A stretch of DNA of 64,000 bases from Clostridia bacterium (lineage in GTDB: Bacteria; Bacillota; Clostridia; TANB77; CAG-508), in assembly GCA_017528085.1 (NCBI GenBank), contig JAFXPH010000006.1:94577-158576 (forward strand). The letters are read 5' to 3'. The notes below the pieces were generated by a model, which did no database searches, was not told the DNA's origin, and was given only the letters and a program-made list of their open reading frames with translations. Within the stretch, counting starts at the first letter, position 1. Every line of letters starts with the position of its first letter. Below, in pieces: positions 17,890-26,665 of the stretch. A program made the position numbers and the translations under genes.

Positions 17890-18423
17890 ATGGGAATTTA
17901 TATATTGATAGCTGTTGTTATAGTATTCTTGATTGTACTTGCACAATACAATGTAATGGTTACTTTAAGAAATAAATGTCGTCAATCAGAATCTACTATA
18001 GATGTTTATTTAAATAAAAGATTTGACTTAATACCAAATTTAGTTGCAGTAGTTAAAGGTTATGCAGAATATGAAAAACAAGTTATGGTAGAAGTTGTTA
18101 CTAAAAGAGCTGAATTTGATAAGACAAAAGATTTAAAAACAGCTGAAGAAATCATTTCAAATATTAATAGAATTATGGCAGTTGTAGAAAATAACCCAAA
18201 TTTAAAATCAAGTGAACAATTCCTATACTTACAAAAAAGTATAAGCAAGGTAGAAGAAGAACTTCAAGCAGCAAGAAGAATATACAATGGGGATGTTACT
18301 ATGTATAATACAAAAATTCAACAATTCCCATATAACTTATTAGCAGGAACATTCGGTTTTGGCCCTATGAAATTATTTGAAGTAGAAGATTACAAAAGAC
18401 AAAGCGTTGATACAAAAGTATAA
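17890..18423 (+). CDS. lemA: LemA family protein
   Basis: 177 residues with one N-terminal membrane helix (residues 2-22) and a helical cytoplasmic or extracytoplasmic rod. QSESTIDVYLNKRFDLIPNL, VVKGYAEYE, NNPNLKSSEQF and YNTKIQQFPYNLLAG are LemA signatures. The role of the family is not settled. No promoter is clear in the 47 bases after pyrD, so read-through from the pyr operon is possible. The DUF3137 gene follows, a common pairing. Confidence 0.93.
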   Translation: MGIYILIAVVIVFLIVLAQYNVMVTLRNKCRQSESTIDVYLNKRFDLIPNLVAVVKGYAEYEKQVMVEVVTKRAEFDKTKDLKTAEEIISNINRIMAVVENNPNLKSSEQFLYLQKSISKVEEELQAARRIYNGDVTMYNTKIQQFPYNLLAGTFGFGPMKLFEVEDYKRQSVDTKV

Positions 18424-18428
18424 AAATT

Positions 18429-18456
18429 AAATCCTATCTACTGATAGGATTTTTTT
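18429..18456 (+). terminator. Intrinsic terminator after lemA
   Basis: A 10-bp stem (AAATCCTATC / GATAGGATTT) with loop TACT and a T run. It lies only 17 bases before the next gene. Confidence 0.85.
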
Positions 18457-18472
18457 GGGTATTGAGGTAAAT

Positions 18473-19459
18473 ATGATAGTTGGAATAGATAAAAATAAAG
18501 AAGAATTAATAAAAAAAGAAATCGAAAAAGAATATGATGAAGTATATAGAAAATTTGTTAAGACAAAAGGTGCTTTAAAGAGAAGAGTAAGCACGAAAAA
18601 ATACTTAAAAAAAATTATTTTAGCATACTTTATTGGACTTGGATTTTTGTTTTTTACAGGAATATTGGAATTGATAGTAACATATATCAGTTTAGCTCTT
18701 TTTATTACTTTTATTTATCTTTACCACAAACTATCAAAAGAAGCTGACTTAGATAATCATGTAAATAGAATGTTGGTTACAAGAGTATCAAAAGATATTG
18801 AATATAAAGCTTATCCATTTGTCTTTGATAAAGAATTGTTTTTAAGAATTAATAAACACTTATATGATCCTCAAGTAGATTATAGTAAAGAAATAGTTAT
18901 TGAAGATAATAATAAAGGCATAGTATATAGAAATGTAGATATAAGAGTTTACCCATCAATGAATCGTATGGAGAATGGTATGTTTGCATATGCTGAAATT
19001 CCAAATGCTAATTATCCTAGAGTGGTAATTAAAAAAACAAGCGAAGAAAAAGAACCTACATTAGATGATGAGGATGAATTTAAGTATTATTTTGATATTG
19101 CTGGAAAAGGGGATGACTTTGAAACTATAAAATCCAAAATATTAGAAAGTGATTTTATGGAAAAATTAAAAGTATATTCAAGACATTTCCATAGTGCCAA
19201 AGTAATAATTGAAAACAATATAATATCTGCTTTCTTTTTTAATACATATAGATATGAGGATAGAGTAAGCGCAATGAATGAAAACAGTGAGTGGTATTCT
19301 TATCAATACGGAAAAGAAATAATGGAAAATAACTATAATGATGAGAATATTGATGGTTCAGAATTCTTTTGCAAAACTAACAAAAATTATAATAGGTATA
19401 ATTACTATAGATGGTTTGGACCAATTAAAATAGTAGAAGAACTTACAAAAATCTTATAA
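18473..19459 (+). CDS. DUF3137-like membrane protein
   Basis: About 329 residues with two adjacent membrane helices (about residues 49-86), a basic N-terminal coiled segment and a C-terminal soluble domain of about 220 residues. The order of features and the position beside lemA fit the DUF3137 family, which commonly pairs with LemA; its function is unknown. The ATG at 18473 (GAGG six bases upstream) is preferred to a TTG at 18455 that would lie in the terminator T run. Confidence 0.65.
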   Translation: MIVGIDKNKEELIKKEIEKEYDEVYRKFVKTKGALKRRVSTKKYLKKIILAYFIGLGFLFFTGILELIVTYISLALFITFIYLYHKLSKEADLDNHVNRMLVTRVSKDIEYKAYPFVFDKELFLRINKHLYDPQVDYSKEIVIEDNNKGIVYRNVDIRVYPSMNRMENGMFAYAEIPNANYPRVVIKKTSEEKEPTLDDEDEFKYYFDIAGKGDDFETIKSKILESDFMEKLKVYSRHFHSAKVIIENNIISAFFFNTYRYEDRVSAMNENSEWYSYQYGKEIMENNYNDENIDGSEFFCKTNKNYNRYNYYRWFGPIKIVEELTKIL

Positions 19460-19464
19460 AAAGC

Positions 19465-19493
19465 TTGAATTTAAAAATTAATTATGTTAATAT
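19465..19493 (+). promoter_or_regulatory. Promoter of the valS T-box transcript
   Basis: TTGAAT (19465-19470), a 17-base spacer, TAATAT (19488-19493). Confidence 0.5.
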
Positions 19494-19509
19494 ATATACA
19501 ATATTTTTA

Positions 19510-19746
19510 AAAGCAGTGAAGAAGAGGAGTATATTTAAACTACTACTTAAAAGAGAGAGAAGTGATCCGCTGAAAGCTTCTTAGTAGGAAGAAAATAGAA
19601 GGTAGCTTTGGAGCTTATGTACTGAACTTATAGTAAGTATATACGTGTTGTTACGTTAAAGACTTAAGAGATATCTTTTTAAAAGATAATTAAGGTGGTA
19701 CCGTGAAGTTAGCTTCGCCCTTATATGGGGCGGGGCTTTTTGTTTT
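19510..19746 (+). promoter_or_regulatory. T-box riboswitch, valine specifier
   Basis: The T-box sequence AAGGTGGTACCGTG is at 19692-19705, followed by an intrinsic terminator (GCTTCGCCC 19712-19720 with GGGCGGGGC 19728-19736, then T-rich). Stem I shows the S-turn GGAGTA and AG-rich motifs. Its 3' strand is GGTAGCTTTGGAGC, laid out exactly like the glyS T-box in this window, which places the specifier codon GTA (Val) at 19602-19604. Uncharged tRNA-Val should stabilise the antiterminator and raise valS expression. Confidence 0.92.
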
Positions 19747-19759
19747 ATGGAGGAAAAAA

Positions 19760-19798
19760 ATGGAAGGATTTAAACGAGTCAATCGAGTCTGTATTTAA
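19760..19798 (+). CDS. Short upstream ORF between T-box and valS
   Basis: GGAGG lies 7 bases before an ATG that opens a 12-codon frame (MEGFKRVNRVCI), ending 39 bases before valS. Two of the 12 codons are GTC for valine, a rare codon in this genome. It may be a leader peptide or a chance frame. Confidence 0.4.
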   Translation: MEGFKRVNRVCI

Positions 19799-19837
19799 TT
19801 TATTAAAAAAATGATTTAAGAAAAGGAGAGATAAAAA

Positions 19838-22486
19838 ATGAATGATCACAAATTAAGTGACAAATTTGATTCAAAAGAATTTGAAGATAAATTATATAAA
19901 GAGTGGGAAGAAAAAGGATATTTTAAACCTGAAATGAATAAGGAGAAAGAGCCATATTGTATTATGATGCCTCCTCCAAACGTAACTGGTAAATTACATA
20001 TGGGTCATGCTTTAGATGATACACTTCAAGATATATTAATAAGATATAAAAGAATGAAAGGATTCGATACTTTATGGCTTCCTGGAACAGACCATGCAGC
20101 TATTGCTACAGAAGTTAAAGTAGTTGCAAAAATGAAGGAAGAAGAGGGCTTAACAAAGGATGATATAACAAGAGAACAATTCTTAGAAAGAGCATGGGCT
20201 TGGACAAAAGAATATGGTGGAACAATTCAAAAACAACAAAGAAAATTAGGATGTTCATGTGATTGGGATAGAACTAGATTTACTATGGATGAAGGTTTAT
20301 CAGAAGCAGTTTTAGAACAATTCATTACTTTATATAACAAAGGGTTAATCTATAAAGGAAAGAGAATGATAAACTGGTGTCCAAGTTGTCATACATCTAT
20401 TTCAGATGCTGAGGTTGAATTCGAAGAAGAACCATCTCATTTATGGCATATTAGATACCAAATAAAAGGTGAAGATAGATATGTAACTGTTGCTACAACT
20501 AGACCAGAAACAATGCTAGGAGATACTGCAGTTGCAGTTCACCCAGATGATGAAAGATATAAAGATATAGTTGGAAAAACTTGTATTCTACCTATAATGA
20601 ATAAAGAAATTCCAATTATAGCTGATCCTTTTGTAGAAAAAGAATTTGGAACAGGATGTGTAAAAATAACTCCAGCTCATGATATGAATGACTATCAAGC
20701 AGGAATAAGAAATAAATTAGAATTTGTTGAAGTTTTTGATGATAATTCAATTATGCTTGATTTAGTTCCTGAATATAAAGGAATGAAAGCAATTGATGCT
20801 AGAGAATTAATTGTTAAGAAATTAGAAGAAATCGGAGCATTAGTTAAAGTTGAAGATTATACTCATAATGTTGGAAAATGCTATAGATGTCATAGCACAA
20901 TTGAACCTAGAATTTCTGAGCAATGGTTTGTAAAAATGGACGGATTAGCTAAAGTTGCAGCTGATGCTGTTAGAAATGGTGAAGTTAAATTTGTTCCAAA
21001 AAGATACGAGAAAAACTATTTCAATTGGCTTGATAATATTCAAGATTGGTGTATTTCTAGACAACTATGGTGGGGACACAGAATACCAGCATATTATTGT
21101 GATAAATGTGGAGAAATTCATGTTGGAAAAGAAGCTCCAGAAAAATGTAGTAAATGTGGATCTACAAGTTTTACACAAGATCCAGATTCATTAGATACAT
21201 GGTTTAGCTCTGCGCTTTGGCCATTTTCAACACTTGGATGGCCACATGAAACAGAAGACTATAAGAGATTCTATCCAACTAATGTACTAGTTACAGGTTA
21301 TGATATTATTACTTTCTGGGTATCTAGAATGATGACACAAGGTATTGAACTTACTGGAAAGAATCCATTTAAAGATATTTTAGTTCATGGTATTGTAAGA
21401 GATTCTCAAGGAAGAAAGATGAGTAAATCTTTAGGAAATGGTATAGATCCAATTGAGATTATTGATCAATATGGTACAGATGCATTAAGATTTTCACTTA
21501 TCCTTGGAACTTCAGCAGGTAATGACATTAGATATATGCCAGAGAAATTAGATCAAGCATCTAACTTTGCAAATAAATTATGGAATGCTTCTAAGTTTGT
21601 TTTGATGAATTTAGAAGATGCAGAAGATGACTTATCAACAATTGATATGGATGATCTTAAGACAGAAGATAAGTGGATAATTAGTAAAATTACAAAACTT
21701 ATGAAAGAAGTTGAAATAAACATCGAAAATTATGATTTAGGTGTTGCACTAGATAAAATCTATTCATTCATTTGGAATGAATTCTGCGATTGGTATATTG
21801 AAATTGTTAAACCAAGATTATATGACAAAGAAAATGAATCTAGATATGCAGCTCAATATACTTTAAATAGAGTATTAAAGAGCGCACTAAAACTATTACA
21901 TCCATTTATGCCATTTATCACTGAAGAAATATACTTAAAACTATATGACATAGATGAATCAATTATGATTTCAAGTTATAGTGATTACCAAGAAGGATTT
22001 ATCTTCGAGAAAGAAGAAGAGGAGATAGAGCTTCTAAAGAAAATCATCACTGAAATTAGAAATGTAAGAACAACTATGAATGTTCATCCAAGCAAAAAAT
22101 CAGAGCTAATCTTTGTAACTAAAGATTATAAAGATCTAATTGAAGAGTCAAAAGAATTCTTATTAAAACTTGGATTTGGTGAAAAGATTATAATTGAAGA
22201 TACTAAGAAAGATATTTCAGATAATGCTGTTTCAATTCTAAATACTGGCTTAGATTTATATATCCCATTTGAAGATTTAGTAAATATCGAAGAAGAAATT
22301 GAAAGATTAGAAAATGAAAAAGCAAAATATATATCAGAAGTGAAAAGAAGCGAAGGAATTCTTTCAAATGAGAATTTCTTAGCAAAAGCACCAAAGGAAA
22401 AAGTTGATTTAGAAAAAGAAAAATTAAATGATTACAAAGAAAAATTAGAGAGCGTTAATAATAGGCTTGAAGCTTTAAAAAAATAG
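19838..22486 (+). CDS. valS: Valine--tRNA ligase
   Basis: An 882-residue class I synthetase. PPPNVTGKLHMGHAL holds the HIGH motif (HMGH), TTRPETMLGDTA marks the CP1 editing domain, RKMSKSLGNG is the KMSKS loop, and the last 65 residues form the ValRS-specific coiled coil (NIEEEIERLENEKAKY). The length is normal. The gene lies behind a valine T-box, which confirms the amino-acid assignment. Confidence 0.98.
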   Translation: MNDHKLSDKFDSKEFEDKLYKEWEEKGYFKPEMNKEKEPYCIMMPPPNVTGKLHMGHALDDTLQDILIRYKRMKGFDTLWLPGTDHAAIATEVKVVAKMKEEEGLTKDDITREQFLERAWAWTKEYGGTIQKQQRKLGCSCDWDRTRFTMDEGLSEAVLEQFITLYNKGLIYKGKRMINWCPSCHTSISDAEVEFEEEPSHLWHIRYQIKGEDRYVTVATTRPETMLGDTAVAVHPDDERYKDIVGKTCILPIMNKEIPIIADPFVEKEFGTGCVKITPAHDMNDYQAGIRNKLEFVEVFDDNSIMLDLVPEYKGMKAIDARELIVKKLEEIGALVKVEDYTHNVGKCYRCHSTIEPRISEQWFVKMDGLAKVAADAVRNGEVKFVPKRYEKNYFNWLDNIQDWCISRQLWWGHRIPAYYCDKCGEIHVGKEAPEKCSKCGSTSFTQDPDSLDTWFSSALWPFSTLGWPHETEDYKRFYPTNVLVTGYDIITFWVSRMMTQGIELTGKNPFKDILVHGIVRDSQGRKMSKSLGNGIDPIEIIDQYGTDALRFSLILGTSAGNDIRYMPEKLDQASNFANKLWNASKFVLMNLEDAEDDLSTIDMDDLKTEDKWIISKITKLMKEVEINIENYDLGVALDKIYSFIWNEFCDWYIEIVKPRLYDKENESRYAAQYTLNRVLKSALKLLHPFMPFITEEIYLKLYDIDESIMISSYSDYQEGFIFEKEEEEIELLKKIITEIRNVRTTMNVHPSKKSELIFVTKDYKDLIEESKEFLLKLGFGEKIIIEDTKKDISDNAVSILNTGLDLYIPFEDLVNIEEEIERLENEKAKYISEVKRSEGILSNENFLAKAPKEKVDLEKEKLNDYKEKLESVNNRLEALKK

Positions 22487-22493
22487 TATTTAC

Positions 22494-22521
22494 TTGATTT
22501 TTGGGCAAAAAGTGTTATACT
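22494..22521 (+). promoter_or_regulatory. Promoter of the deacetylase gene
   Basis: TTGATT (22494-22499), a 16-base spacer, TATACT (22516-22521) with extended TG. Confidence 0.65.
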
Positions 22522-22553
22522 ATTAAGTACAAATAAGCAAGAAGGAAGTATAA

Positions 22554-23777
22554 ATGAGAGATTTTGTATCAACTATTAATGAGAATACAGAAATCGTTGT
22601 TTATAAGAAGCATTTTAGATTTGATAATATGCTTAAGCTATTAATAGTCTTATTTATCTTAATTATTCTACTAGGAATTTTTACATTCAAAGTAGATACT
22701 AGCAAGAAAGTATTAAGCGTAGGAGATGTACATCCACAAGGAATTAAAGCAACTATCTACGGGTTAGATTGTTCTAATTGGCTAAAAGCAGACAAGGATG
22801 TTGATTCTAGCAAACCGGGAGTATACTTCATAAACTACAAGTTTAAATTGTTCCCAGGATTTAGAACATATACTCAAGAAATTGACGTGCTAGATAATGT
22901 TCCACCAGTGCTACAATTAGCAGGTGAAAAAGAAGTGCATTTACAAAGGTTTAAAGATTATGCAGAGCCTGGCTATACATGTATAGACAATTATGACGGT
23001 GATATAACAGATAGAGTAGACGTTAAGGCAACAAAAATAAATGATGATTACTATGAAATTTCATATGAGGTAAGAGATTCTTCAGGTAATAATGTTTCTT
23101 TGCTTAGAATGGTATACATTGATGTACCTATACCAGAAGAAGAACAAACTAGAATTTATTTAACATTTGATGATGGACCATCTTCAAATGTTACACCACA
23201 AATATTAGATATATTGGATGCAAATGGCGTTAAAGCTACATTCTTTATATGTGGATATGGTGATGACAAAGTAGAAATAGTAAGAAGAGTATTAGCTTCA
23301 GGACATACATTAGGTGTTCATGGTTATACTCATGATTATAAAAAACTTTATGCATCAGTTGATAGTTTAGTAAATAATTTCATAGAGCTTGCTCAAAGAA
23401 TAGTAGATACAACAAGTTATAATCCAAAATTTATTAGATTTCCTGGCGGAGCTTCAAATACAATTAGTAGAAAATATTCAAGAGGAGTAGTTACTCAAGG
23501 AGCTCAAAGAATGCATGAGATGGGATATGAGTATTTTGATTGGAATGTTGATTCAGATGACGCAGGAAGAGCAAAAGATGCAGATACAATTTTTAATAAT
23601 GTAACTACTCATATTAAAGAAAAACAAGCTAATGTAGTATTAATGCACGATTCTGCTGGACATCAAGCAACTGCAGATGCATTAGATAGAATTATTAAAT
23701 ACTGTCAAGAAAATAGATATGTATTACTTCCAATTGATGAAAATACTCCTGTTGTTCAACACACAATTGCAAATTAA
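22554..23777 (+). CDS. Membrane-anchored polysaccharide deacetylase (PgdA-like)
   Basis: 407 residues: a cytoplasmic tail, a membrane helix (about 28-48), an Ig-like DUF5011 domain (about 112-195, with PPVLQLAG and YDGDITDRV), then a NodB deacetylase domain. NodB motifs are TFDDGPSSN (metal Asp), HGYTHDY (metal histidines), RFPGGASN, DWNVDSDDA and LMHDSAG. Related enzymes remove acetyl groups from peptidoglycan or other wall sugars and give lysozyme resistance. Its monocistronic unit is bounded by a promoter and a terminator. Confidence 0.92.
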   Translation: MRDFVSTINENTEIVVYKKHFRFDNMLKLLIVLFILIILLGIFTFKVDTSKKVLSVGDVHPQGIKATIYGLDCSNWLKADKDVDSSKPGVYFINYKFKLFPGFRTYTQEIDVLDNVPPVLQLAGEKEVHLQRFKDYAEPGYTCIDNYDGDITDRVDVKATKINDDYYEISYEVRDSSGNNVSLLRMVYIDVPIPEEEQTRIYLTFDDGPSSNVTPQILDILDANGVKATFFICGYGDDKVEIVRRVLASGHTLGVHGYTHDYKKLYASVDSLVNNFIELAQRIVDTTSYNPKFIRFPGGASNTISRKYSRGVVTQGAQRMHEMGYEYFDWNVDSDDAGRAKDADTIFNNVTTHIKEKQANVVLMHDSAGHQATADALDRIIKYCQENRYVLLPIDENTPVVQHTIAN

Positions 23778-23782
23778 TATTT

Positions 23783-23815
23783 AAGAGATGAATTTAAAAA
23801 ATTCATCTCTTTTTG
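23783..23815 (+). terminator. Intrinsic terminator after the deacetylase gene
   Basis: Stem AAGAGATGAATTT / AAATTCATCTCTT followed by T5. Confidence 0.9.
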
Positions 23816-23888
23816 TTTATAAAAAGTTGATGAAATAAAAATTTTTATATGATATAATTTTTATGTAAAAAATATTCGGAGGAAAACC

Positions 23889-25955
23889 TTGGAAGAATTA
23901 ATTGAAAGTATCCTTGATTATGTTCGTGCAGACTACACTGATTATGCCATTATGATTAATGGTGAATGGGGTAGTGGTAAGACATATTTTTGGAACAATA
24001 AAGTAAAAAATAAAATTGAATCAATCCAGATTAATGGTAAGAAATATACTACAATTTATATGTCACTATATGGTATTTCAAACTTAGAAGATATAAGTAA
24101 GAAAATCTTTATAGAGACAACACAACTTATGGATAAAAACATGAAGAAGTATATGGAAACACATGAAAAAGAATCAATACCAGAGTATGCAAAAACTGGT
24201 CTTGATATGGCTCACTTCTTTGGTGTTACTCAAAATAGTGATAAAGTAGATTATGATAGATTTTTCTCTACTGATGATAAAGTATTATGCTTTGACGACT
24301 TAGAGAGAGCTAATGTAGATGTTATAGATATCTTGGGTTATATCAATAATTTTGTTGAACATGATCATATCAAAACAATTCTTATCTGTAATGAGAAAGA
24401 ACTTTCTACTAAGATTAAATCATCTAATTTGGAGATGAAAACATTCATTGCAACTTACTTATTAGATAAAGAAGGCACTCTTTTAACAGCAGATAAACCA
24501 TTAGTAGAAAAGATAGCACAAAAGATAGAATATATTTTTGATAAAGCAAATGATTATGAAAGAATAAAAGAAAAATTAATAGGTGAGACTTTTGATTATG
24601 CTCCTAGATTTAATTACATTATCGATGGACTACTTATGAGATATGAATCTAATAAAGATTTGATTAGATTCTTAAGAGAAAATACAGGTCTTATCACAAA
24701 TACATTTATTAAATCAGGAACAAGGAACTTAAGAATTTTAAAACATGCATTAAATGACTTTAAGAAAGTTTTTGAAAATGTTAATAAACAATATCCAAAT
24801 ACAAACTATAGAGTCCTTCAAACAATGCTTATCTTCACAATAGCTATTTCATTTGAAATTAAAGCCGGTAAGATAACTAAGGATAAGTTTATAAACATTA
24901 ATTCTAATGAGGATTACAAAGCAATACTTGTTTCTTCAAGAGTTTTAATGGATAATAGACAATTCTATATTAAAGAATTTGATAATAACTATTATTTTAA
25001 TTTCAAATCTGACTATAGATTCTTTAAATTTATTGAAGTATATGTAAGAACAAGAATCTTTGATACAAAAATATTTAAAGATGATATGGAAATGATTATT
25101 AAAACAATCGATACAGAAAAGTTACCAGGACACAAAAGACTTCTTACAGAAGAGTATTGGAAAATATCTGATGAACAATTCCCAGGAATTATTGAAGAAG
25201 TTATTGAAAAAGTTAAATCTGGAGATTTACAACTTATAGAACTTGTTAAACTATTTGCATACTTTAGTTATTTTTCAAGAAGAAGATTAATAAGTTATGA
25301 CATGTCAACAATAAAAGAAATCTTTATTGGTGGTATGGATAAAGCAGCAGAAAATTCAGAATACGTTGAAAATATAGAAGAAGAAATTTCTATGATTGGT
25401 CTAGATGTTGGCGATGATATGGATGAAATACTAGAATACTTCCATAAATTAAATGCAGGCCTAGAAGAAAAAATGTATCGTGAAAGAGCTGAAAGAATCT
25501 TCAATTGTATACCTATGAAGATGGAAACATTCTATGATAAGTTTGCTCAAGAGGCTATGGAAACACCAATACTAAATCATTATGACCCATATCAAATGTT
25601 CCAAAGAATTACTTGTGCAAGTAATGAGGATATAGTACTTATCAAAGAAATGCTTGTAGATAGAGCTTTGAAACATAGAGATAAACTATCTGATGAGTAT
25701 CAATTCTTTAAAAAATTAAAGACTGTTTTGGAAGACTATTGCAAAGGAAAGGCAATTAGTATTAAAGTTGTTTTACTTAAAGAGTTTTCAAATGATCTAA
25801 ATAAGATAATTGATGCATATAAACCAGTTGGAATATTTACAACACTTAAGAAAAATGATAAGAATTCTAAGAAACCACCAGAAGATTCAGATGGTGGAAG
25901 CGATGATGCATCAAGCATTTTAGAATTATCACCAGACATATTTGATGATTTATAA
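23889..25955 (+). CDS. KAP-like P-loop NTPase
   Basis: 688 residues. The start is a TTG (23889) with CGGAGGA upstream; no in-frame ATG fits the ribosome site. The Walker A motif is GEWGSGKT (residues 25-32) and Walker B is VLCFDDLER (132-140), a pairing typical of KAP-type STAND NTPases. The rest is helical with no membrane segment I can place, ending in a disordered acidic tail with KKPPEDSDGGSDD. Several KAP NTPases act in phage defence or with membrane signalling complexes, but no partner gene is adjacent here. It has its own promoter and terminator. Confidence 0.7.
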   Translation: MEELIESILDYVRADYTDYAIMINGEWGSGKTYFWNNKVKNKIESIQINGKKYTTIYMSLYGISNLEDISKKIFIETTQLMDKNMKKYMETHEKESIPEYAKTGLDMAHFFGVTQNSDKVDYDRFFSTDDKVLCFDDLERANVDVIDILGYINNFVEHDHIKTILICNEKELSTKIKSSNLEMKTFIATYLLDKEGTLLTADKPLVEKIAQKIEYIFDKANDYERIKEKLIGETFDYAPRFNYIIDGLLMRYESNKDLIRFLRENTGLITNTFIKSGTRNLRILKHALNDFKKVFENVNKQYPNTNYRVLQTMLIFTIAISFEIKAGKITKDKFININSNEDYKAILVSSRVLMDNRQFYIKEFDNNYYFNFKSDYRFFKFIEVYVRTRIFDTKIFKDDMEMIIKTIDTEKLPGHKRLLTEEYWKISDEQFPGIIEEVIEKVKSGDLQLIELVKLFAYFSYFSRRRLISYDMSTIKEIFIGGMDKAAENSEYVENIEEEISMIGLDVGDDMDEILEYFHKLNAGLEEKMYRERAERIFNCIPMKMETFYDKFAQEAMETPILNHYDPYQMFQRITCASNEDIVLIKEMLVDRALKHRDKLSDEYQFFKKLKTVLEDYCKGKAISIKVVLLKEFSNDLNKIIDAYKPVGIFTTLKKNDKNSKKPPEDSDGGSDDASSILELSPDIFDDL

Positions 25956-25960
25956 AATAT

Positions 25961-25988
25961 AAGAGCTACTTTTTTAGTAGCTCTTTTT
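25961..25988 (+). terminator. Intrinsic terminator after the KAP-like gene
   Basis: Stem AAGAGCTACT / AGTAGCTCTT with a T-rich loop, followed by a T run. Confidence 0.9.
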
Positions 25989-26011
25989 ACATATTTGTTA
26001 TTGAAATGTAA

Positions 26012-26040
26012 TTGATTTAAGGGAATAATAAAAATATAAT
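26012..26040 (+). promoter_or_regulatory. Promoter of the pseudopilin gene
   Basis: TTGATT (26012-26017), a 17-base spacer, TATAAT (26035-26040). Confidence 0.75.
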
Positions 26041-26070
26041 ATAGTTGAGTTATTTTAAGGAGATAATAAT

Positions 26071-26535
26071 ATGAAAAACCAAAGAGGAATCACACTAATA
26101 GCATTAGTAATAACAATCATTGTAATGTTAATTTTAGCTGGTGTTACAGTAAATGTAATGTTAACAGATGGTGTAGTAAGTAAAAGTGCAGGAGCGCAAA
26201 AAGAGGGAAATAAACAAGCTGAAAGGGAAAGATTAGCGGTTTATATTCAAGGACATTTTTTGAATAATTATGGTAATACAATTATAGATGCTACTGAAGA
26301 AATGGATTTGACAACTATATCTCCAAACATAATTGAATTATCAAATGAAAGTGGCGAAAAGTCAGTAAAATCAAAGATTAATGGCACTGTATATGGAGAT
26401 GGATATCTTTATCTTCCTTCAGGTTCTACTGTTAAAGATTTTGGAACAGTTGAATTTTCATATGCTTTAAATGAATATTCTGGAGATTTATATGCATTAG
26501 ATCCTGTAGAGTATGAATTAATTACTAATGAATAA
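26071..26535 (+). CDS. Pseudopilin-like secreted protein
   Basis: 154 residues beginning with a type IV prepilin-like leader: QRG then ITLIALVITIIVMLILAGVT. The glycine at residue 6 is the expected -1 of prepilin-peptidase cleavage. The usual Glu at +5 is replaced by Ala, so helix methylation and pilus registry may differ. The mature domain is small and has no cysteines. The gene is alone, with its own promoter and terminator, and no pilus assembly genes are in the window. Confidence 0.75.
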   Translation: MKNQRGITLIALVITIIVMLILAGVTVNVMLTDGVVSKSAGAQKEGNKQAERERLAVYIQGHFLNNYGNTIIDATEEMDLTTISPNIIELSNESGEKSVKSKINGTVYGDGYLYLPSGSTVKDFGTVEFSYALNEYSGDLYALDPVEYELITNE

Positions 26536-26550
26536 AATAAATTTGATAAA

Positions 26551-26579
26551 AAATCTAGACTTTTGTCTAGATTTTTTTG
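26551..26579 (+). terminator. Intrinsic terminator after the pseudopilin gene
   Basis: A 10-bp stem (AAATCTAGAC / GTCTAGATTT), loop TTTT, T run. Confidence 0.9.
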
Positions 26580-26600
26580 TTATATAAAAGGCTAAAAACC

Positions 26601-26629
26601 TTGATTTTAATAATAGTTTGTATTATAAT
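26601..26629 (+). promoter_or_regulatory. Promoter of alaS
   Basis: TTGATT (26601-26606), a 17-base spacer, TATAAT (26624-26629). No T-box is seen in the short leader. Confidence 0.75.
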
Positions 26630-26665
26630 AAAAAAGTCATTTTATAGAAAAAAAGAGGGTTAAAA

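Noticed and set aside
18455..18472. TTG start for the DUF3137 gene
   Set aside because: It lies within the T run of the lemA terminator; the ATG at 18473 has a ribosome site.
20955..21194. Plus-strand 79-codon frame inside valS
   Set aside because: It is out of frame within a fully conserved valS and has no ribosome site.
26580..26665. T-box before alaS
   Set aside because: The leader is under 40 bases after the promoter and has no T-box sequence.
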